DNA of 64,000 bases from the NCBI GenBank assembly GCA_013298125.1, contig JAAFJP010000008.1, forward strand, positions 1 through 64,000, read 5' to 3'. A program made the position numbers and the translations under genes. Of this stretch, positions 44,901-52,500 are shown in pieces. The number at the start of each line of letters is the position of its first letter. The first letter of the stretch is position 1. Origin of the DNA: Cytophagales bacterium. GTDB lineage: Bacteria; Bacteroidota; Bacteroidia; Cytophagales; Spirosomataceae. Under the pieces are notes generated by a model. It worked only from the letters and a program-made list of their open reading frames with translations, made no database searches and had not been told where the DNA came from.

Positions 44901-47900
44901 AGTAGGAAGTCCAGCCAGAGACAACCGTGATGTAGATGCAGGATTGAAAGGCATTCCACAGTACGGAAGTATCGGAGACTATGTTTGGACAGACAAAAAC
45001 AACGACGGACAGCAAGCAGGTGAAACTCCAATCCAAGGTGTAAAAGTAATTTTATACGATGGAACTGGGACTACGAAACTTGACAGTACAGTAACTGACG
45101 TAAACGGTAAGTATTTGTTTGACAGTCTTTTAACGGGAAGTTACAAAGTGAAATTCGTAGCCCCAGCAGGTACAATTCCAGCAAAACAGAATATTGGAGC
45201 AGACGTTTCAGACAGTGATGCCAACAAGTTAGGATTCAGCCAATTAATCAATATTGACACAACCAAACCAGTAGCGGACACTTTAAGAAACAATCCACAA
45301 ATAGATGCAGGATTTGTTCCAGTAGGTTCAATTGGAGATTATGTATTCTTAGATAAAGACAACTCAAATACGCAAACAGCAGGTGATACACCAGTAGGCG
45401 GCGTTAAAGTTTACTTATTGAATAATGCAGGAGCGAAGATTGATTCAACTGTAACAGATGCAAACGGTAAATATTTGTTTGATAGCTTAGTTGCAGGAAC
45501 GTACACCGTACAATTTGTGAAGCCAGCAGGTTTGGATTTAGTAACGAAAGACACAGGTACAGACGACAAAGACAGTGATGCTAATCCAGTTGATGGTAAA
45601 TCATCACCAGTAACTTTGGACACTACCCAACCATTAGGAAGTCCAGCAAGAGACAACCGTGATGTAGATGCAGGATTAAAAGGCATTCCACAGTACGGCA
45701 GTATCGGAGACTACGTTTGGACAGACAAAAACAACGACGGACAACAAGCGGGTGATACTCCAATCCAAGGTGTAAAAGTAATTTTATACGATGGAACAGG
45801 AACTACGAAATTAGATTCAACTGTAACAGACGCAAATGGTAAGTATTTGTTTGACAGCTTATTAACTGGAAGTTATAAAGTTAAATTCGTAGCACCAGCA
45901 GGTACAATTCCAGCGAAGCAAAATATTGGAGCAGATGTTTCAGATAGTGATGCCAACAAGTTAGGATTCAGTCAATTAATCAACATTGACACAACCAAAC
46001 CAGTAGCAGATACTTTAAGAAATAATCCACAAATAGATGCAGGATTTGTTCCAGTAGGTTCAATTGGAGATTATGTACTCTTAGATAAAGACAACTCAAA
46101 TACGCAAACAGCAGGTGATACACCAGTAGGCGGCGTTAAAGTTTACTTATTGAATAATGCAGGAGCGAAGATTGATTCAACAGTAACAGATGCAAACGGT
46201 AAATATTTGTTTGATAGTTTGGTTGCAGGAACATACACCGTCCAATTTGTAAAACCAGCAGGTTTGGATTTAGTAACGAAAGACACAGGTGCAGACGACA
46301 AAGACAGTGATGCCAATCCAGTAGATGGCAAATCATCACCAGTAACTTTGGACACTACTCAACCACTCGGAAGTCCAGCAAGAGACAACCGTGATGTAGA
46401 TGCAGGATTAAAAGGCATTCCACAATATGGAAGTATCGGAGACTATGTTTGGACAGACAAAAATAACGACGGACAACAAGCAGGAGATGCTCCAATCCAA
46501 GGTGTGAAAGTAATTTTATACGACGGAACAGGAACTACGAAACTTGACAGTACAACAACTGACGTAAACGGTAAGTATTTGTTTGACAGCTTATTAACTG
46601 GAAGTTACAAAGTTAAATTCGTAGCCCCAGCAGGAACAATTCCAGCGAAATCGAATGTAGGAGCAGATGTTTCAGATAGTGATGCAGGTAAAAACGGATT
46701 TACTCATGTAGTAAATATTGACACAACCAAACCAGTAGCAGACACTTTAAGAAATAATCCACAAATAGATGCAGGATTTGTTCCAGTAGGTTCAATTGGA
46801 GATTATGTATTCAACGATAAAGACAACAATAATGTCCAATCGGTAGGAGATACACCAGTGGCGGGAGTGAAGGTTTATTTACTCAATTCAGCGGGTGTAA
46901 AAATTGATTCAACCGTAACCAATTCAGCAGGTAAGTATCTGTTTGACAGTTTGTTAGCGGGAGATTATAAAGTGCAATTTGTAAAACCAGTTGGCACTTT
47001 AATCGTAACCAAAGGCACAGGCACAGCAACCGATTCAGATGCTGACCAAACTACGGGAATCACGGATAAAATCACCATCGATACAAGTTTACCATTGGGC
47101 GATATTGGTAGAGATAATTCAACAATTGATGCAGGATTGAAAGGAGAACCACAATACGGTTCAATTGGGGATTACGTATGGTTTGATACTAACAAAGACG
47201 GTTTACAGTCGAGCGGAGAGCCAGCAGTCAAAGGAATCACCGTTCAATTGACGGATGCACTTGGAAATGTTTTAGCGACAACGGCAACCGATAATAACGG
47301 TAAATACTTATTCAGCAACTTAGTTTCGGGCAATTATAGAGTTAAATTTATTGCTCCAAAAGATTCTAATTTGACGGTGAAAGGTTTAAATCCAAGTTCA
47401 GCCATTGACAGTAATCCAGACGTAAATACAGGTTTGACCGACATCGTAAATATCGACACCACCAAGCCAGCGGGCGACCCAGGACGTGATAATCGTGATG
47501 TAGATGCAGGAATAACCGTTAATTTAGGTTCGATTGCAGGTAAGTCATTCGATGATAACGACAAGTCAAATACACAAAACGCAGGTGATACAGACCGTTC
47601 AGGCGTGAAAGTATATCTGTATAAAGAAGTAGGAGGGGTGTACGTGAAAGTTGATTCAGTAATCACCGATTCGCAAGGAAATTATAAATTCAACAACTTG
47701 ACCACAGGCAACTATCAAGTAGAATTTAAGAAACCAAACGGAACGACATTCAGTAATCCAAACGTTGGCGACGACACCAAAGACAGTGATGCAAGTCCAG
47801 TAAATGGAAGAACGGGCATTATCCCAATCAACACCAATTTGCCAGAAACCGACTTAGGTCGCAACAGCAAATACAATGATGCAGGATTCACCCCAATTCC

Positions 47901-47958
47901 AGTGGAATGTAAACAAGATGTTTGTGTACCTTATGAGATTAAGAAGGTTAAGAAGTAG
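35899..47958 (+). CDS. giant secreted SdrD-B-like protein B (about 4019 residues)
   Basis: The ATG at 35899 aligns with gene A; the longer TTG start is rejected. Order: signal peptide (FLISQSVFA-Q), SdrD-like module, propeller-like region (about 130-650), SdrD-B (657-780), DUF11-like domain (784-920, VTKTVDKSIVKKGQNAKYTV), a CCP-containing block, one AGKDTTIC repeat, SdrD-B (1067-1190), an Ig-like domain, four SprB-type repeats (1290-1597, GSYTITVTDANGC), a second DUF11, a second CCP block, then 18 tandem SdrD-B repeats (1806-4004). These begin GSIGDYVWTDKNNDGQQ, an EF-hand-like Ca loop. The end is CKQDVCVPYEIKKVKK. Probably a long Ca-stiffened surface rod. It ends at a strong terminator. Confidence 0.85.
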   Translation: MKKDFQFKALFFRAFAVICLFLISQSVFAQVSGTVFRDYNSNGAKDDQHELGVKGISVSATDAGGTIYGPVITADDGTYTISGVPTGKEVRIEFSIPATVGCYNEKVFESFGNSSNSTSVQFVKGGATNVSYGVNNPIDYAKNSPDIATTCFINGDRTLPKTAIQFGIQVGVSDMDVALKFNYSKAIAIPSGAGSRNNGAAPVTPNNTYYSIAEKMGSVWGLAYQKDSKKLFMSAIMRRHSQFGPLGTGGIYVVNNADGNTFNVTDNRNFIDVQTIGIITGTDPHPLPATSTNNTAFDLAVCDAVSFDKVGKIGIGDIDLSDDGIFLYMTNLNDRKLYRIKLNNPATTPTSADVLPYDTAPWLASGTCQNGVARPWATKYYRDKVYVGVVCTGENGGTVADLKAMVYELDAKTDVWKNTPTFTQALNYTKGKAASAATVSIVSNQGITWNPWTNIFPDPGDTKTTFTAIYPSPILSDIEFDTDGSIILGLMDRFGHQAGSGTKIPKSDGSCIADPARGFGPYTSVSSGGDLLRIGMTAGCVYESENNGKAVNRTSLGVGNGQGIGGGEFYSGDNIAGVENNHEETFVGGLALLPGSNQVLGATYDPMGFVSGGINFFDNTTGKAPNRYEVYPPANAPFPGKGNGVGDIELLLTNAPIQIGNRVWYDKDKDGIQDAEEKPLPNIKVALYNSSGVKVSEVTTNALGEYYFDTLNIAGGKLLPLSRYEIRVAKTTINDSLSLTESNTGTNDAIDSDAETVGADYVIPVLTGNYGENNHTYDIGFAPELPDLKVTKTVDKSIVKKGQNAKYTVTIKNQGKGKATKVKLEDLIPAGTTLVSATPSSTTSTDKGTFSAGIWSLDSLVAKDSVVLVIEVTATTEGVKSNVAQIKSMNEKDVDSTPGNSDYKEDDIATACFTVPYEYCKADKPSFTITAPDSLTTVKWFKNGTELTAEAGKKFITVSDSGSYYYEGITPNTLCKAGSCCPVILDPYKIAKAGKDTTICSTITTFKLANAPAGTAWSVASGNPSAATIDATTGQVAGLTKVGAYQFIIKGDTCCADTVKITLKSCDVYGSIGDYVWTDINRDGQQGDPLVEKPIEGVKVYLYDGTGITKLDSTTTDANGKYTFDSLVTGAYKVKFVLPTTATSFTKANSGDDKKDSDVGTNGFSQVININTTLAVTDTLRNNPQIDAGIICQPKITATPNQLICKAGTPSAFTMNKVLGNVTSQQWYGPLNDTTSALGTAIAGASNPNYTPVSPASGTKYYAVVAINDEAACSDTAFVVITIAPPVKLQVAPTNPTCYAGTGTLTATASAGKSPYTYSWSTGATTSSISAVAAGSYTITVTDANGCKVDSTLLITQPDSIGLSVTSTNVTCNTGTDGVLMSMVTGGKPAFAYQWFTGTTSTGLAFSTNPTVTGLTAGTFTLKVTDANGCFKNRTFTLTEPVAINIAQTATNNICFDQSKGTITVNAQGGVAPYTITWKVDGVLNPALNGLTTLSNLKAGVYELTLVDANGCTVKETTTVTQPTKMVINYTKKDGVCSNGNKGSAVATVTGGVAPYTYAWSNGIETASVTDLATGNYKLVVTDSKACKDSVTVFIDAQDCRVDVELKKTVAGTCERKAGDVVVFKVVVSRKDTVTQNAAVVVKDVLATQFTFVSATPSKGTFDDGTGLWSGITLAKTDSATLTVTAKINAGSEGLLCNQAYVNFIDKDDIDSQAGNTNPVEDDIAYACVSVPIKLCSQDSPNGVALTTPAELTNIKWFKDGVEITAEAGKATINVSAAGSYTYTGTSNGTECQVGNCCPVIIQNTCFGSIGDYVWTDTNNDGQQAGESPIAGVKVYLYNAAGTTKLDSTVTDATGKYLFDSLVTGSYKVKFVAPAGTIPAKSNTGADVSDSDAGKNGFTHTINIDTTKPASDTLRNNPQIDAGFVPVGSIGDYVWNDKNGNGIQNGTEPPIDGVKVYLLDGVTGAKLDSTTTAGGGKYLFDSLVAGSYKVRFVIPAGSEATLKTQGGDPTKDSNINPDGTTDAVVIDTTKPVGDPARDNRDVDAGIKPAYGSIGDYVWTDKNNDGQQAGESPIAGVKVYLYNAAGTTKLDSTVTDANGKYLFDSLVTGSYKVKFVAPAGTVPAKANIGDDKSDSDAGKNGFTQVINIDTSKLPADTLRNNPQIDAGFVPVGSIGDYVWNDKNGDGKQDASEAPIDGIKVYLLNSAGVKIDSTVTAGGGKYLFDSLVAGDYSVRFVIPVGSEATLKAATGNVANDSNINPDGTTDKVTIDTTQPLGDPARDNRDVDAGIKPAYGSIGDYVWTDKNNDGQQAGETPIQGVKVYLYDGTGTTKLDSTVTDVNGKYLFDSLLTGSYKVKFVAPAGTIPAKQNIGADVSDSDAGKNGFTQVINIDTSKLPSDTLRNNPQIDAGFVPVGSIGDYVFFDKDNNNVQSAGDTPIAGVKVYLLNSAGVKIDSTVTNSAGKYLFDSLLAGDYKVQFVKPVGTLIVTKGTGTATDSDADQTTGLTDKITIDTSLPLGDIGRDNPTIDAGLKGEPQYGSIGDYVWTDKNNDGQQAGETPIQGVKVYLYDGTGTTKLDSTTTDVNGKYLFDSLVTGSYKVKFVAPTGMIPAKQNVGDDKTDSDANKLGFSQVVNIDISKLPADTLRNNPQIDAGFVPVGSIGDYVWNDKNGDGKQDAGEAPIDGIKVYLLNSAGVKIDSTVTANGGKYLFDSLVAGDYSVRFVIPVGSEATLKAATGNVTNDSNINPDGTTDKVTIDTTQPLGDPARDNRDVDAGIKPAYGSIGDYVWTDKNNDGQQTAGELPIAGVKVYLYNAAGTTKLDSTVTDVNGKYLFDSLLTGSYKVKFVAPAGTIPAKQNIGTDVSDSDANKLGFSQLINIDTTKPVADTLRNNPQIDAGFVPVGSIGDYVFLDKDNSNTQTAGDTPVAGVKVYLLNNAGVKIDSTVTDVAGKYLFDSLVAGTYTVQFVKPAGLDLVTKDTGADDKDSDANPADGKSSPVTLDTTQPVGSPARDNRDVDAGLKGIPQYGSIGDYVWTDKNNDGQQAGETPIQGVKVILYDGTGTTKLDSTVTDVNGKYLFDSLLTGSYKVKFVAPAGTIPAKQNIGADVSDSDANKLGFSQLINIDTTKPVADTLRNNPQIDAGFVPVGSIGDYVFLDKDNSNTQTAGDTPVGGVKVYLLNNAGAKIDSTVTDANGKYLFDSLVAGTYTVQFVKPAGLDLVTKDTGTDDKDSDANPVDGKSSPVTLDTTQPLGSPARDNRDVDAGLKGIPQYGSIGDYVWTDKNNDGQQAGDTPIQGVKVILYDGTGTTKLDSTVTDANGKYLFDSLLTGSYKVKFVAPAGTIPAKQNIGADVSDSDANKLGFSQLINIDTTKPVADTLRNNPQIDAGFVPVGSIGDYVLLDKDNSNTQTAGDTPVGGVKVYLLNNAGAKIDSTVTDANGKYLFDSLVAGTYTVQFVKPAGLDLVTKDTGADDKDSDANPVDGKSSPVTLDTTQPLGSPARDNRDVDAGLKGIPQYGSIGDYVWTDKNNDGQQAGDAPIQGVKVILYDGTGTTKLDSTTTDVNGKYLFDSLLTGSYKVKFVAPAGTIPAKSNVGADVSDSDAGKNGFTHVVNIDTTKPVADTLRNNPQIDAGFVPVGSIGDYVFNDKDNNNVQSVGDTPVAGVKVYLLNSAGVKIDSTVTNSAGKYLFDSLLAGDYKVQFVKPVGTLIVTKGTGTATDSDADQTTGITDKITIDTSLPLGDIGRDNSTIDAGLKGEPQYGSIGDYVWFDTNKDGLQSSGEPAVKGITVQLTDALGNVLATTATDNNGKYLFSNLVSGNYRVKFIAPKDSNLTVKGLNPSSAIDSNPDVNTGLTDIVNIDTTKPAGDPGRDNRDVDAGITVNLGSIAGKSFDDNDKSNTQNAGDTDRSGVKVYLYKEVGGVYVKVDSVITDSQGNYKFNNLTTGNYQVEFKKPNGTTFSNPNVGDDTKDSDASPVNGRTGIIPINTNLPETDLGRNSKYNDAGFTPIPVECKQDVCVPYEIKKVKK
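41318..47910 (+). repeat. 18-unit SdrD-B tandem array with two-unit higher-order period
   Basis: Repeats of about 350-370 nt start GSIGDYV. Two subtypes alternate: WTDKNNDGQQ units ending IDAGFVPV, and WNDKNG(N/D)G or (F/L)LDKDNSNTQ units ending VDAGLKG or VDAGIKP. This gives a two-unit period of about 725-735 nt (starts near 42050, 42770, 43500, 44228, 44962, 45697, 46432, 47157). Units between about 44600 and 46800 are nearly identical in DNA, which points to recent expansion or gene conversion. Confidence 0.9.
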
Positions 47959-47973
47959 TGATTCGTAAATGCA

Positions 47974-48011
47974 AAAAGACCTCAATTCGTAATGGATTGG
48001 GGTCTTTTTTT
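47974..48011 (+). terminator. terminator after giant gene B
   Basis: AAAAGACCTCAAT (47974-47986) pairs with ATTGGGGTCTTTT (47996-48008), followed by T residues. It lies 16 nt after the stop codon, between gene B and the convergent short ORF. Confidence 0.9.
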
Positions 48012-48015
48012 ATTT

Positions 48016-48237
48016 TCAAATAACAACCTCACTCTCCATAAAATACCTTGCTCCCCCATCCGTCCAATCCACATTTATTTCCCATTTTCCTTCCTTTAGC
48101 TTCTCCCTTGAATAATCAAATCCTGTTAATTTTTTTAATTGAAAGAAAGAAATATAATCTCTTTCTTTCAGGATAAGTATTAGTAAAAAATAAATTGATA
48201 ATGAAAATCTATGAGGTTTGACGCTTAACTTGCTCAT
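48016..48237 (-). pseudogene. FixH-like C-terminal fragment (possible)
   Basis: About 73 residues from the ATG at 48237. The last 32 residues (REKLKEGKWEINVDWTDGG then YFMESEVVI) resemble the end of FixH proteins, where L..GkW.v.vdW...g..Y is conserved. The first 40 residues, hydrophobic and basic, do not look like FixH. No other fix/cco genes lie here. It may be a remnant created by recombination next to the giant gene, or a small unrelated protein. The identification is tentative. Confidence 0.35.
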
Positions 48238-48383
48238 AATCAAATAATTATACAAAATCTTATAGGTTTAGATAATTAGTGACCTGTACTTATTTAAAAA
48301 TAATTTCTCCTTTTCTGACAGGTACTGGGAATCCGATTTTCAATAGCTGAATTTCGGGTAAGTATGTCATGAGGTTTGCAATT

Positions 48384-49040
48384 TTAAAAATTAACTTTCA
48401 ACCCTGATTCTTGAAATTGATTATAGTTGATGTTGGGGACTAATGGATTTTGCTTTAATTCCAAATATTTCAAATTTTTCATTGACTTTATTTGCTGAGG
48501 TACAAATCTGAGGTTGTTTTGAGTCAAATAAAGCGTTTCTAAATGACTCAATAAGGTTATATTTTTTGGGAGTTTCGAAATTTTATCTTTTTCTAAATGC
48601 AGGGCTTTTAATTTTGGTAATTTCCCCAAAAGCTCAAAATCCTTACTGAGATTAATACTTTTTTCTTCATCCAAATATAACTCTTCCAAATTTTTGAGTT
48701 TAGTAAAACTAATGGGTAAAACTTGGAAATCATTACCTCCTAAATCCAAGACACGTAAATTTTGTAGTTCAGTTAGCTCAGAAGGCACTTCTTTGAGGTG
48801 GTCGTTACGAAGGCTTAGGTATCTGAGATTTACGAATTTTGATAGACCCAATGGGAATTTATTGAAAGATTGGTTACTCAAATTTAATCTGTAAACCTTT
48901 TCTGGGGCTTTCAAGGCTTCGTCTAATTGCGTAAATTCTTTCGTTACCTCAAGCGAATCGACATCTTGCCCTCTCGCAACGTTGGAATTGCGAAGAACCA
49001 CAAGAATAAAAAAAATCAAGATACACTGATACCTTTTCAT
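48384..49040 (-). CDS. secreted leucine-rich-repeat protein
   Basis: About 218 residues from the ATG at 49040; a longer start would include the leader hairpin. The signal peptide (CILIFFILVVLRNSNVARG) is followed by six to seven LRRs of about 23 residues: VNLRYLSLRNDHLKEVP, QNLRVLDLGGNDFQVLP, SHLETLYLTQNNLRFVP. The pattern LxxLxLxxNxLxxxP is the bacterial or plant-RI-like type. LRRs form a curved solenoid for protein binding. No second domain is present. A TACATTTG -7 element and a hairpin lie in its leader. Confidence 0.85.
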   Translation of the reverse strand: MKRYQCILIFFILVVLRNSNVARGQDVDSLEVTKEFTQLDEALKAPEKVYRLNLSNQSFNKFPLGLSKFVNLRYLSLRNDHLKEVPSELTELQNLRVLDLGGNDFQVLPISFTKLKNLEELYLDEEKSINLSKDFELLGKLPKLKALHLEKDKISKLPKNITLLSHLETLYLTQNNLRFVPQQIKSMKNLKYLELKQNPLVPNINYNQFQESGLKVNF

Positions 49041-49054
49041 GATTAATGTTGTTT

Positions 49055-49081
49055 GTAAAGTCTTCGTTTTGAAGACTTTAC
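49055..49081 (-). promoter_or_regulatory. leader hairpin or operator of the LRR gene
   Basis: A perfect 11-bp inverted repeat (GTAAAGTCTTC and its complement, 5-nt loop) sits directly after the TACATTTG -7 element (49081-49088, minus strand). It could be a repressor site or a structured 5' leader. Confidence 0.5.
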
Positions 49082-49088
49082 AAATGTA
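49081..49088 (-). promoter_or_regulatory. -7 element for the LRR gene
   Basis: TACATTTG (minus strand) matches TAnnTTTG and lies 41 nt before the ATG at 49040. Confidence 0.5.
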
Positions 49089-49225
49089 TCTTAACAAGGT
49101 TAGTCTGAGGTTAAGGTAATGTTAGAAGTAAATTAGAATTACTGATTTGTTTTTTTTCAATAGCTCTTATCCAATTTTATAATTTGATAATCCCTCCACA
49201 ACACATTTTCCTCTCAAATCAAAAC

Positions 49226-49255
49226 TTTGGCATAGCTTTTGCAAAAGTATTTTTG
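49226..49255 (+). promoter_or_regulatory. promoter of giant gene C (TTTG-N18-TATTTTTG)
   Basis: TTTG at 49226-49229 and TATTTTTG at 49248-49255 are spaced by 18 nt, close to the Bacteroidetes consensus. The predicted start is near 49262. Confidence 0.6.
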
Positions 49256-49266
49256 AACAAATAGTG

Positions 49267-49318
49267 TTTCGATAGCGTGCCAAAAATTAAGATCCGCCAA
49301 AAATCTTATCCATCGAAA
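49267..49318 (+). promoter_or_regulatory. 5' leader stem-loop of giant gene C
   Basis: Nested complementary segments (TTTCGAT with ATCGAAA; AAGAT with ATCTT) lie within the first 60 nt of the predicted transcript. A possible stability or regulatory element. Confidence 0.4.
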
Positions 49319-49510
49319 TCAAAATCACCCCTTTCTTCCCGCCAGTTGCAAGGTTTTTTGAAGTCTTTTTACAATTAACCCTTGTAATATTCTTTCAAAA
49401 AAACTAAAGCCGTATTTCCTTACATAATTAGTCACTGATTTAATGAATTTCAGAAGTCTGTTTCAGACGATTGTTTTAATTTATTTCAGTCCATAAAAAC
49501 CCATAAATCA

Positions 49511-52500
49511 ATGAAAAAATCCTTACGTCTTCGGATAGTAAAGGCTTTAATTCCTTGCTTTTCCCTACTGTTAATTACATCAGTATTTACAGAAATTAAC
49601 GCTCAAAACGTTACAGGTAAAGTTTTCCGTGATTTTGATGCCAATGGGCAACAAACCGCAACAAACCCAATCGAGCCTTCGGTGGCTGGTGTTACTGTGA
49701 CGGCTTTTAAGGCTGACGGTACTCCCGCAGGTACGGCTACTACGGCGGCAGATGGTACATACTCAATCGCAGTAGGTACAGGAAGCCAAGTCAGAATCGA
49801 ATTTTCAAATTTCCCATCAGCTTATTATTCAGGACCAAAAGGTTTAGGCAGCGGTACTTCTGTTCAGTTTGTGAACGGTGGAGGTACGGCTAATCTTGGT
49901 ATCAATTATCCTTCTGATTACTGTGGTGTGGCTAATCCTAAGTTGGTTACGCCTTGCTACATTAATGGAACGCCTTTGAACGGTGGAACTTCTGGAAATG
50001 ACGATGCAATAGTGTCTGTTCCTTACACGCCAACAGGTAATGGTTCAAAACTACCCGCTGGTACTAACCCTTCTGAAAATGGGTATTTAGCCAAAGGTAA
50101 GGATGTAGGAGCAACGTGGGGAATGGCTTACCAAAGAAGTTCAAAATTCATTTTTACGAGTGCCTTATTAAAGAGACACTCAGGCTTTGGAAATGGTGGA
50201 CCTGGTGCAATTTATAAAATTGATAATTCAGGAGCAAATCCAGTAGCATCACTTTTTGTTGATTTGAACAGTGATTTAGGCGTTTCTGCGGGTACAGACC
50301 CACGTAAACCTCTTTCAGCGGCTGACTCAATCCCAAAAATTAAAACACAGCCAAGTCGTGATTCAACGGCTTTTGGCTTAGTTGGAAAAATGTCATTAGG
50401 AGATTTAGATATTTCTGATGACGAAAAGACGTTGTGGGTTATCAATACATTTGATAGAAAATTATACGAATTACCAATCGGTTCTCCTGCGGTAAAACCT
50501 ACTACAAAAATTGCACATACACTTCCAAATCCAGGTTGTACCAACGGTGTTTTTCGTCCTTGGGCAGTGAAATTTTGGAGAGGAAAAGTTTATGTGGGTG
50601 GTGTTTGTACGGCTGAAAATGCAGGAGGTACTGCGGCTGATTTGAAGGCTTATATTTATTCATTTACGCCAGGGAGTGCTAATCCAGACAATTTTACGGA
50701 AGTTTATAATTTCAAGTTAGACTATCCACGTGGATATACCAGTGTGGACGGTTTTAATACGACAAGTAGCAAAACAACTTCGGCGGCATGGAAACCATGG
50801 ATTGCACAATGGTCAGATATTACCAACCCTTTGCCAGATAAAGCCACTTATAACCAAACAATCTGTCCTCAGCCAATGCTTTCGGATATTGAGTTTGATG
50901 TAGATGGGTCTATGATTTTAGGTTTTATGGATAGAGCTGGGCATCAGTTAGGTAGTAATAATTACAGCACACTTGTAACAGATTTTAGTACAGCAGACCC
51001 AACGGTAAGAAATGTTTATGAAGGAACATCAGCAGGGGATATATTGAGAGTTGGACTGAATGCAGACAAAGTAACTTATTCTCTTGAAAATAATGCAACG
51101 GTTAATGGAGTAGTCTCAGGAGGTAATGGTCAGTCGCCAAGTCAAGGTCCAGGTAATGGAGAATTTTATTGGCAAGATATGTATCCGCTATCTTCTGATA
51201 AAAACAGACCAAATGGTTCAATTCCAACTGGACAGACTAATCCAGACGGAGGACATCAAGAGATTTCTTTAGGTGGAATAGCGTTGTTTCCAGGAAAAAA
51301 TGAAGTTGTCGAAACCGTTTTTGACCCAGTAAATGCTTTCCGTGCAGGAGGTGTGCGTTGGTTTGATAACACAACGGGTGCTTCGCCAAGAGGTTATGAA
51401 ATCTTCGGACAAGATGCGGGTGGATTAGGAGTTACTTTCGGAAAAGCAAATGGTTTAGGAGATTTAGAATTGTTATGTAACGTTCAACCAATCGAAGTTG
51501 GAAACAGAATGTGGAATGATACCAATAAAAATGGTATTCAAGATGCAGGAGAGCCAGTTTTGACAGGCGTTACAGTTGAACTTTGGAAAGGAAATACTAA
51601 AATAGATACAAAAACTACGGATGGTACAACAGGTGAATATTTCTTCACGGATTTAACACCAAATTCAGCTTACGAAATTCGTATTCCGAATGTAAATGGA
51701 GTATCAAAACAAACGCAATTAGCTGGTTTACAACCCACAACTGATAACGTAAGTGCCAATTCAAAAGATAATATTGATTCAGACGTAAGTGTCACAGGTT
51801 CAAATACTTATGCAGCAATAGCTTTCAACACAGGTAATGCGGGTGAAAACTTACATTCCTTAGATGCAGGTTTCTCGTGCTTACCTCCAAACGCAAAACC
51901 AAACGGTCAAAATGTAGCCATTTGTGACCCAACATCAACTTTTACAGGTTTAACAGCTGCATCAGCCTCTGAAACTTGGGGAGTAGTAACGACTCCTGCA
52001 AATCCAGCAACGGCTACCATTAATCCAACAACTGGTGCAGTAGCAGGAATGACGGTAAACGGAACGTATAGATTTGTACTTTCAAATACACAAGGTTGTT
52101 CAGATACAGTTTCTATTGTTCGTGGTTCAATTCCGATGGCAGGTGCTGACAAAACGATTTGTTCGCCAGCAACTACTTCTATTGTAAATGCTTCGACAAC
52201 TGGTCAAGTATGGACAGTAACTAATAAGCCTTCTGGAACTAATCCTGTAATAGCCGCTGACGGAAAAGTAACAGGTTTAACAGTGGACGGTGTTTATCTA
52301 TTCACAATTTCACAAGGCAATTGCTCGGATGTGGTAGAAATCAGAAGATTAGCAAGACCAAATGCAGGTGCTGACCTTTCTACTTGTGGAACATCAATCA
52401 TTATCAAAGACCAAGGTTCAGATACATGGGCGGTTGTGGCAAATCCAGCAAACCCCGCTTCGGCTACGATTGATAGCTTTGGAGAGGTTACTGGAATGAC

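Larger units (their letters stand above)
49098..49510. other. long intergenic/leader region of giant gene C
   Basis: No gene. It contains a promoter candidate for gene C (49226-49255) and a stem-loop with outer TTTCGAT/ATCGAAA (49267-49273 and 49312-49318) and inner AAGAT/ATCTT. A run of AT-rich DNA continues to the start codon. A transcript from the candidate promoter would have a 5' leader of about 250 nt. Confidence 0.5.

Noticed and set aside
36734-47666. Many long ORFs on the minus strand and alternate frames across the giant SdrD-like gene
   Set aside because: They repeat with the same period as the coding repeats and have biased compositions (Leu/Cys/Ser rich). They are shadows of the repeated coding sequence.
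41318-47910. CRISPR-like array
   Set aside because: The regular repeats are 350-370 nt, in frame and coding; no 25-40 nt repeats with unique spacers were seen anywhere in the window.
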